Source: Arabidopsis thaliana (Eukaryota > Streptophyta > Magnoliopsida > Brassicales > Brassicaceae). From it: 64,000 nt of DNA. Below, in pieces: positions 57,638 to 64,000 of this stretch (position 1 is its first letter; every line of letters starts with the position of its first letter). Location of the stretch: assembly GCF_000001735.4 (NCBI RefSeq), contig NC_003075.7:1613001-1677000 (forward strand), in the 5' to 3' direction. The translations under genes were made by a program, and so were the position numbers. The notes under the pieces were generated by a model. It worked only from the letters and a program-made list of their open reading frames with translations, made no database searches and was not told the origin of the DNA.

Positions 57638-60055
57638 ATGAGTCCTAGACAGTCTCCGTCGATCCCGAGCGCTTCTCTTGTCGATTCTAGCGACTCAAAT
57701 CACCCAGATGATCTTCCCGCGATCTACAAACGGAGAGCAGTTTGGACATCTTCTGAAGAGTATACTGTTTCTTCTTCGGATGCCCCCGAGCAGGCGACTC
57801 CCGTCGCGGCTCGGGAAGATACCAATGCCGATATCGCTCGGGAACTGGATTTGCCCGATGATCCCGAGCCGCCTCTTGTTCGCAGGTCTTTTGCCCCGAT
57901 GGCTGACGAAGCCGAGACATCCAATTGGCGAGAAGTGCCTGAGCCCTTCATGCCGACGGTTAAGATTGAGGATTTTCTTTACTTAGGCCCGAACGAGACA
58001 GAAGATATCCTGCGTCTTAATGAGCAAAAAGCTTTCGAAAAGGCCGAGAAGAAGAAGAGGAAGAAAAGCAAAAAGGTGATAATGCCAGATCCTCCCGGCT
58101 CAACATTGTGCATCGAGCGGTCTCTCTCGGACCTTAGGGCTCGATTTGGCCTTGGCGCTTTAACCTTGGGTGTGCCGAGCCCTGACGAGCAAGCCGACAA
58201 TCCCCCTGCGGGTTTCTATACCTTGTATGAGGGGTTCTTTTATGGTTGCTTCTTGTGGCTGCCAATCCCGAGGCTGGTTCTGGAGTATGTGACATCATAT
58301 CAGATTGCCCTTTCCCAGATCACGATGCGATACTTGAGACATTTGCTCGGGATTTTGATTCGGAGTTATGAATCCGAAACTGAAATTACGCTCGCTCATC
58401 TCGAGATCAGGCGGGTTCCAAAATCCGAAGTGGATCGGTATTATATATCTCCTACTAAGGGTAAGAAGATTATTGACAAGTTCCCGAGCAAGGACGATTC
58501 GTATACCGAACACTTCTTCTACGTGGCTCTCGGAGACGTTGTTCACGATGATCTTCTCGGGACGGTTCTGACGAGATGGGGAACTTTGGGTAGTTGTAGT
58601 TAGTTAGCGATATGTTTACGTCCGACGCGATTTATATATTTTGTTTCTTTTTCTAACTAGTTTTCCTTTGTTGCAGAACGCACTCTCAAGTTTCTCGAGT
58701 CGATTCCTGACGATTTCCTCTCGGCTTATCACGCGTTATCAGCTCAGAAGTGTGATTGGTCAAAACATTTCTCTCTGGATCGAGTCGAACTAGCCCTCCG
58801 TCTTCTTCACGGCGTTTCCTGTCCTACCAGTTCAGAATCTCCGGACCACCGAACTCAATTGTTCGTCGATATGCAGTCAACTAAGCTCACTTTGAGGGAG
58901 GTGTACGCGAAGAAAAAAGAAGATAAAGAAAGACGCTTGGCGGAAGAGAAACGCCTCGCGAATGCAGGATTGATTTTGCCGCGGGTAGCCTCTCCCGATG
59001 CGACTCAAGACCGGAATGTTGCTCCCGAAGTTGCGGCCCCGGTTGACCCGACGCCTTCTGAAGCTCAAGAGGTCGATCCTACTGCTGTTGCGCCTTTGCC
59101 CGAGGCGGTTGTTGTGCTACCTGCGAGCGACATGGCCGCGGGTAAGCGTGTTCGGACGAATGATTCATCGTCCAAGAAGAAAAGCAAGAAGAAGAAGGCC
59201 TCGAGTGCCGAGGCGGGAAAAGAACTCCCCATCTTTGAGGACCGGGTAGCCTCTGCAAACCTCCTCAGGGGGTGCGTCGGTCCTTTGCTTCCTCCTCCGG
59301 ATACTCTTCTGGAGTCGCGGAAGTATGCTGAAACGGCTTCCCACTGTGCCTATTCAACTTTTTCATTCATCGCGTCTAGATCTCCGATATGTAATTTTCT
59401 TTATGTTTTCTAGGTTGTTGCTTCGATGAATCGAATGGTGCACTCGTACGATTTGGCCATGAGGAACAACATGGAGGCGGCCAACAGGTTGGCCGAAGCG
59501 GATGCTCGGATCCAAGTTGCCGAGCGAGAAAGAGATGAGGCGCTCTCCCAAGCTGCTGCAGCGAAAGTAGCAAAGGAGGAAGGCGAAAAGGAGGCTTTCG
59601 TGAACAAGGCGAATGCCATTAAGATGGCCGAGCTGAACCTAAGGGCGGACTCCGAGGTTGTTCGCCTCAAAGGCATGCTGGCCGAGGCGAGGGGGCTTCG
59701 TGATAGCGAAGTGGCTCGGGCTTCTCAAACGGCAAAGCGTGAGACCTCCGAGGTTTTCGTCGCCAGACTTAAGGCCGCCGAGCAGAAAGTCTCGCTTCTC
59801 GATGGGATCAACGATCAGTTTATATACTTATCCCAGGCGCGGCCTAATGCGCAACTGATCAAGGCACTTGAGGAAGGTGGAGAGTTGGCGACCGAGAAAG
59901 ACCAGGTCGAAGAATGGCTGAAAGACTTCGCCAATGCCGAGGTAAATTTTGCCAATTTTGTCGCCGAGCTGAAAGAGGAACTCAAGGCTCCTGTTCCCGA
60001 CCCCGCTCCTTTAAGTCCGGGTGGTCACAAATCGGTCGAGACCCTTGCTGACTAG
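57638..60055 (+). CDS. antisense gene of the Tat element (Transposase_28 'putative gypsy type transposon' family)
   Basis: Plus-strand reading blocks at 57638-58603, 58680-59350 and 59414-60055. The first starts MSPRQSPSIPSASLVDSSD, with an acidic Ser/Pro-rich head and a Lys-rich patch, then GFYTLYEGFFYGCFLWLPIP and YQIALSQITMRYLRHLLGIL, the conserved core. The second has a basic patch (SSKKKSKKKKAS). The third is a long Ala/Glu-rich coiled coil (MAELNLRADSEVVRLKGM). Gaps have GT-AG-like ends, and splicing of such antisense genes is plausible. Unlike pol it shows little decay. A TATA-like box (tttatatatgg, 57426-57436) lies 200 bp before the ATG. The function of this gene in the family is not known to me. 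Confidence 0.7.
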
Positions 60056-60680
60056 GCGGGAGTTGTTAACCAGTCTGGGTCACTTCTGCCTGCTGAGGAC
60101 ATTCGCCCGTCTGTAGATCTCGACTAAACGCCCGACTCGGGATTTGTCTTTTTTTTTTTTTCTTTTTTTTTTGTCTTCGTACTTGTGTCTGGATGGCTTT
60201 ATCCAATGATTTCTAGAACTTATGCCTGGATGGCTTTATCCATTTTGCAATATGAAATACTTGGTGGGATTCTAAAAACCCGAACCGTTTTATTGTCTCA
60301 TATGATTCAGTTGAAGTATGGGTGAAACGAGATGGGGTATCGGTGTTTGAGTATGACCGGGTTTCTGAAGATAGAAATTTCTTCTCAAAAAATCTGGAAG
60401 AATTTATCTTGTATTTATATAGCGCGCTGTAGCCGAGCAGGCGTAAAAGATACTCCGAGCCGTCGCTCATCGTATGTAGCCGAAGGGTTTAAAAGTTGAA
60501 CCGAATTTTTATTATTTATGCCGAAGCTAGTACTCGTACAAAATAATAAGTGGGAGTATGGATATACGGACCCACTCCCCCCTTTTTTAATGGGGGGGTA
60601 GCTGAACTCGTCCGAAAACGAGCTGCTTACGTACCCTTTTCAGGGATCAAGCCACCTCGTAGTTCAAGTTTAGTCACCTC
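60056..60680. other. Tat element region between antisense gene and integrase
   Basis: Contains a 24-base T-rich run (60150-60173), a direct repeat of gcctggatggctttatcca/gtctggatggctttatcca (60187 and 60225), and a purine tract (minus strand 60576-60590). No coding seen. Confidence 0.6.
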
Positions 60681-61920
60681 GGATTTAGTTGTAGTATTTC
60701 CTTAGGTGCATTGCTTTCCATGACCTTGGAACGGCTTTGCCGCTTAAGTCAGCGAGCTCATACACTACGAGTCGGATGACTTTAGAAATTAAGTACGGTC
60801 CTTCCCAGTTCGTCCCGAGCTTTCCAGCGTTCGGTTTGGCAGTGTTCTGGAAAAATTTTCGGAGGACCCGATCTCCTTCATGGAATCTTCGTTGCCGAAC
60901 ATTTGAGTTGTAATGACGAGCCGTTTCATTCTGATAATTTTGTATGCGAACCAGGGCTGAACTCTTCGTTCATCGATCAGATCGAGTTCGTCGAGGAGCC
61001 TTTGAGCGTTATCAGGGGTGTTCTCGGGGGATACACTCCGACGTAGGCTCGACACTATCATCTCGGCTGGAATTACGCATTCCGTTCCGTAGACTAAGGC
61101 GAAAGGGGTTTCTCCCGTGGCTCGGCGAGGAGTTTTCCGATGCGACCAAAGTACACCTTCGAGTTCGTCGGACCACGAGCCCTTTTTAGCATCGAGCCAT
61201 TTCTTCAATCCGTCGAGGATTATTTTGTTAGCGGCTTCGGCTTGGCCGTTTCTTTGGGGATATCGTGGTGTTGACTTGCTAAGTTGAATTCCCCATTTAT
61301 CACAGAAGCCTTGGAAGCGGGTTGATATAAACTGCGAGCCGTTATCCGTGACAATCTCATAAGGTATCCCGTGGCGACATAGGATATGTTTCCACACGAA
61401 GTTGTCGACTTGAGCGTCCTTTATGCTGGCGTAAGATTCGGCTTCTATCCACTTAGAGAAATAGTCGGTCAGGACGAGAACTAATTTTTTTTGCTTCGAG
61501 GGATACATAAGTCCAATTATATCCATTGACCATCACATGAAAGGATACGGCGAGGCGATTGATGACAAGAGCTCGGCCGGCTGATGAATTGTTGGCGCAT
61601 GCCTTTGACATTTTTTGCATCGTTTTGAAAAAATTTCGCAGTCTTTGATCATTGTCGGCCAGAAGAATCCGTGGCGTTTTATTTTAATGGCTAAGGCCCT
61701 TCCCCCGGAATGATTTCCGCACGAGCCACCGTGAATTTCCTTCATGATCTTGCAAGTCACTTCTCCTTCCACGCATGTCATCAAGGGTCTGGATAATCGC
61801 CACTTGTAAAGTTTTTCATCTATTAGAGGAAACGTGCAGCCTGAGCTTTGAGTTTCCGAGCTTTCCATTTGTCCGAGGGCAATTTCCCTTCGGATATATA
61901 GCTTATGATGGGTTCCATCC
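60681..61920 (-). pseudogene. integrase of the Tat element
   Basis: Zinc-finger part [20 protein letters not shown] and CKKCQRHAP (about 61760-61600). Then the catalytic core with [32 protein letters not shown] (second Asp) and the [12 protein letters not shown] block with the Glu (61525-61200). C-terminal part [20 protein letters not shown], then LGTNWEGPY-like sequence near 60800. It inserts the element's DNA copy. Part of the broken fossil. Confidence 0.88.
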
Positions 61921-64000
61921 ATACTGAGCTGCAGTCACCTGGGTCGTCTTGATCCGCGCTGACTTGTATTGGGAGGACGTGTTCTTCTTCGCCGAGCTCA
62001 ATTCTTGGCTTCTCAATGAATTCCACTGGGATGACTCTTCTTAGGCTCGGGTCAGATGTCGAGGCTAGAGCAGCTAAGGCGTCAGCCGATGTATTTTCTC
62101 CTCGTGGAATTCTTGTCAACTCGAATTCGTCGAAATTCTTCGCTAGATTTTGAACATGAATTAGGTAGGCTTCCATCTTTTCGTCCCGAGCCGTGTATTC
62201 TCCGTTGAATTGATTCGTGACGAGCTAAGAATCACAAAAAGCTCGGATTTTTCCTATCTTTAGTCCCCGAGCTAGATTAAGTCCGGCAACGAGCGCTTCG
62301 TACTCGGCCACATTGTTGGTAGCTTTGAAGTTTAATCTAAATGACTGCTCGAGGACCTCTCCTGTTGGTGAGGTGAGGCGGATGCCTACACCCGAGCCTT
62401 GCTTCGATGACGAGCCATCTACGTGTAGAAGCCAAGTTGTGTCGAGCGGATTTTCCCGAGCCTCCTTAGTGGGTAGTTCGACAATGAAATCGGCTAGAAC
62501 TTGCGACTTTGCACATGTTTTGTTCCGATACTCGATGTCGTATTCGCTGAGCTCGATTGCCCACTTAGCCAGACATCCTGATTGGCTTGGACTGTGTAAG
62601 ATGGCGCGGAGTGGCATGGATCCCATTACTATGATGGAATGGAATTGGAAGTAAGGTCGCAGCTTTCGAGCCGACATTACGACTCCTAAAGCAAGTTTTT
62701 CCATTTGCGGATAACGAGATTCCGCGCCGGTGAAGGTCTGCGAGACGTAAAAAATCGGTTTCTGCTGGCCTCTGTCTTCTCGGACTAACACTCCGCTGAC
62801 CGCAATATCCGATACGACAACATACAAGTATAGTGGTTCTCCGATTACGGGTTTTGCGAGGATGGGTGGAGTTTCCAGGTACTTCTTGAGTTCCTGAAAA
62901 GCTTCTTCGCATCGGGTCGTCCATTCGAACTTTTTGTTTCCCCGAAGCACATCGTAAAAGGCTAAGCATTTGTCGGTTGAGCGAGAGATGAAACGGTTAA
63001 GGGCCGCAACCCTTCCGGTTAGGCGCTGCACTTCTCGCTTGTTCTGAGGTGACGCCATTCCCAACAATGCCTCGATTTGCTTCGGATTTGCCTCGATGCC
63101 GCGGTGCGTGACTAGGTATCCGAGGAACTCGCCAGATCTTACTCCGTAGCGGCATTTTGCAGGATTGAGCTTGACGTTGTAGAGGTTGAGCTGCTTGAAA
63201 CATTCGCGTAAATGGGATATGTGATCTTTTTTTGTCATGGATTTCACCAACATGTCGTCGATGTAAACTTCCATTGTCTTCCCGATCTGTAATGCGAAGA
63301 TTTTGTTGACGAAGCGTTGATAGGTTGCCCCAGCGTTCTTGAGTCCGAAGGGCATCACTCGGTAACAAAAAATGCCTTGTTCTTTGTAAAAAACGGTTTT
63401 TTCTTGATCTTCGGGGTTCATCATGATCTGGTTGTAACCAGCGAATCGTCCATGAATGACAGTAGTTTGTTTCCAGAAGTTGATTCTACGAGGCGGTCGA
63501 TGTGTGGTAATAGGAAGCTGTCTTTCGAGCAGGCTTTGTTAAGGTCTGTGAAATCTACGCAGACCCTCCATTTGCCATTTTTCATTTCTACTACGACCGG
63601 GTTCGCGATCCAATCGGGATATTTCGCCTCGGTGATGGATCCGATCCTCAATAATTTCTCTACCTCAGCTTTCACGGCTTCTGCTCGCTCCCGACCCAAT
63701 TTTCTCCTCTTCTGCTTGATGGGCTTGAAAGTCGGATCGATGTTGAGCTCGTTCGATACGATGTCAACACTTACTCCGGGCAAATCTTCTGGGGACCAGG
63801 CGAATGTATTGACGTTTTCTTTAAGGAAAGCTGTGAGTTCAGCTGTTAGTTCTTCTCCCAGATCTCCGCCGATTTCTACGCATCGCTCGGGCTTTTCGTC
63901 GTCAAGGCAGATTAAGAATACCGGATCGGGAGTTGGTGTTGCAGATTCCCGAGCCTCCTCGATCCTTAGCTGTTATAACTGCTCAAAGATTGACTTCTCT
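61921..64000 (-). pseudogene. reverse transcriptase and dual RNase H of the Tat element
   Basis: From the window edge leftwards: a protease-RT linker (DLGEELTAELTAFLKENVNT), the RT start (VDIVSNELNIDPTFKPIKQK, WRVCVDFTDLNKAC), RT core (CYRVMPFGLKNAGATYQRF, catalytic YIDDML near 63270), and LTGRVAALNRFISRSTDKCL. The first RNase H follows (EPLYLYVVVSDIAVSG, KPIFYVSQTF), then the second, archaeal-type RNase H (LLHVDGSSSKQGSGVGIRL, NNVAEYEALVAGLNLA; 62440-62230), and its end near 62110-62080 (RIPRGENTSADALAALAS). The double RNase H assigns the Tat lineage. Continues past 64000. Confidence 0.9.

Larger units (their letters stand above)
56428..64000 (-). mobile_element. Ty3/gypsy LTR retrotransposon, Tat lineage, with antisense gene; runs off the window
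   Basis: Read on the minus strand from the right edge: end of protease region, reverse transcriptase, RNase H, a second archaeal-type RNase H, integrase, then a long gene on the opposite strand, a polypurine tract and the 3' LTR. The second RNase H and the antisense gene after integrase are traits of the Tat lineage (Retand/Grande-like). The 5' LTR, primer site and gag must lie beyond 64000. It is a broken fossil, with at least five breaks in the visible pol part. G+C and CpG content remain high compared with neighbours, which suggests a fairly recent insertion (inference). Confidence 0.88.

Noticed and set aside
1-64000. tRNA, rRNA or other structural RNA genes
   Set aside because: No cloverleaf A/B-box pair or rRNA core was noticed by eye. 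A tRNAscan-type search was not possible. The TGGTATCAGAGC at 6314 is a primer site, not a tRNA gene.

Overview
This is nuclear DNA of a flowering plant, almost certainly a member of the Brassicaceae. The host-like gene families point there (RPA1/DUF223 OB-fold genes in several copies, an F-box gene of the At2g35280 type, a GRF zinc-finger gene), as do the transposon families (Helitrons with RPA genes, CACTA elements with CCGACG-type subterminal repeats, Tekay-like and Tat-lineage Ty3/gypsy elements). I found no intact host gene. The window reads as old, nested, heterochromatin-type repeat DNA.

Layout. 1-2245: AT-rich flank with one unrecognised open frame. 2246-22461: one large Helitron, with a TC 5' end, a hairpin plus CTAG 3' end, and an A/T target. 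It carries an RPA1-like gene, two DUF223-like genes and a broken Rep-helicase gene. A 6.25-kb Tekay-like gypsy element (5158-11408, TSD TTTGT) sits in the last coding part of the RPA1-like gene. 22462-29350: an F-box pseudogene with a 207-bp in-frame triplication, then three DUF223-like gene remnants on the minus strand spaced about 2 kb apart. 29812-33823: a CACTA transposon (TNP2-type), split by a solo LTR of the same gypsy family (31088-32246, TSD CATAG). 34015-34484: a non-autonomous hAT element with a perfect 8-bp TSD. 34485-39000: an unrecognised fragment, two LINE fragments on opposite strands and a GRF zinc-finger pseudogene. 39262-43365: a second CACTA on the minus strand. 43690-45400: a LINE RNase H tail and a second poly(A)-ended unit. 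45410-47190: AT-rich DNA. 47191-48478: a 214-bp tandem duplication beside a PIF/Harbinger transposase remnant. 48535-50640 and 51536-56427: two further CACTA-type elements with different subterminal repeats and TNPA-like (Transposase_24) genes. The second contains a GC-rich solo LTR (54890-56206, TSD CAAAT). 56428-64000: a Tat-lineage gypsy element on the minus strand, with a long antisense reading frame, running off the right edge.

The relative order can be read from the nesting. The Helitron predates the gypsy element in its RPA gene. The first CACTA predates the solo LTR in it. The last CACTA predates both the solo LTR and, probably, the Tat element. No new multi-gene system was found. The most informative items are the fully bounded Helitron with its OB-fold cargo beside a related gene array, the antisense gene of the Tat element with its own TATA-like box, and the transposase genes that are visible only as interrupted homology. 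All family names come from remembered motifs, not from database searches.
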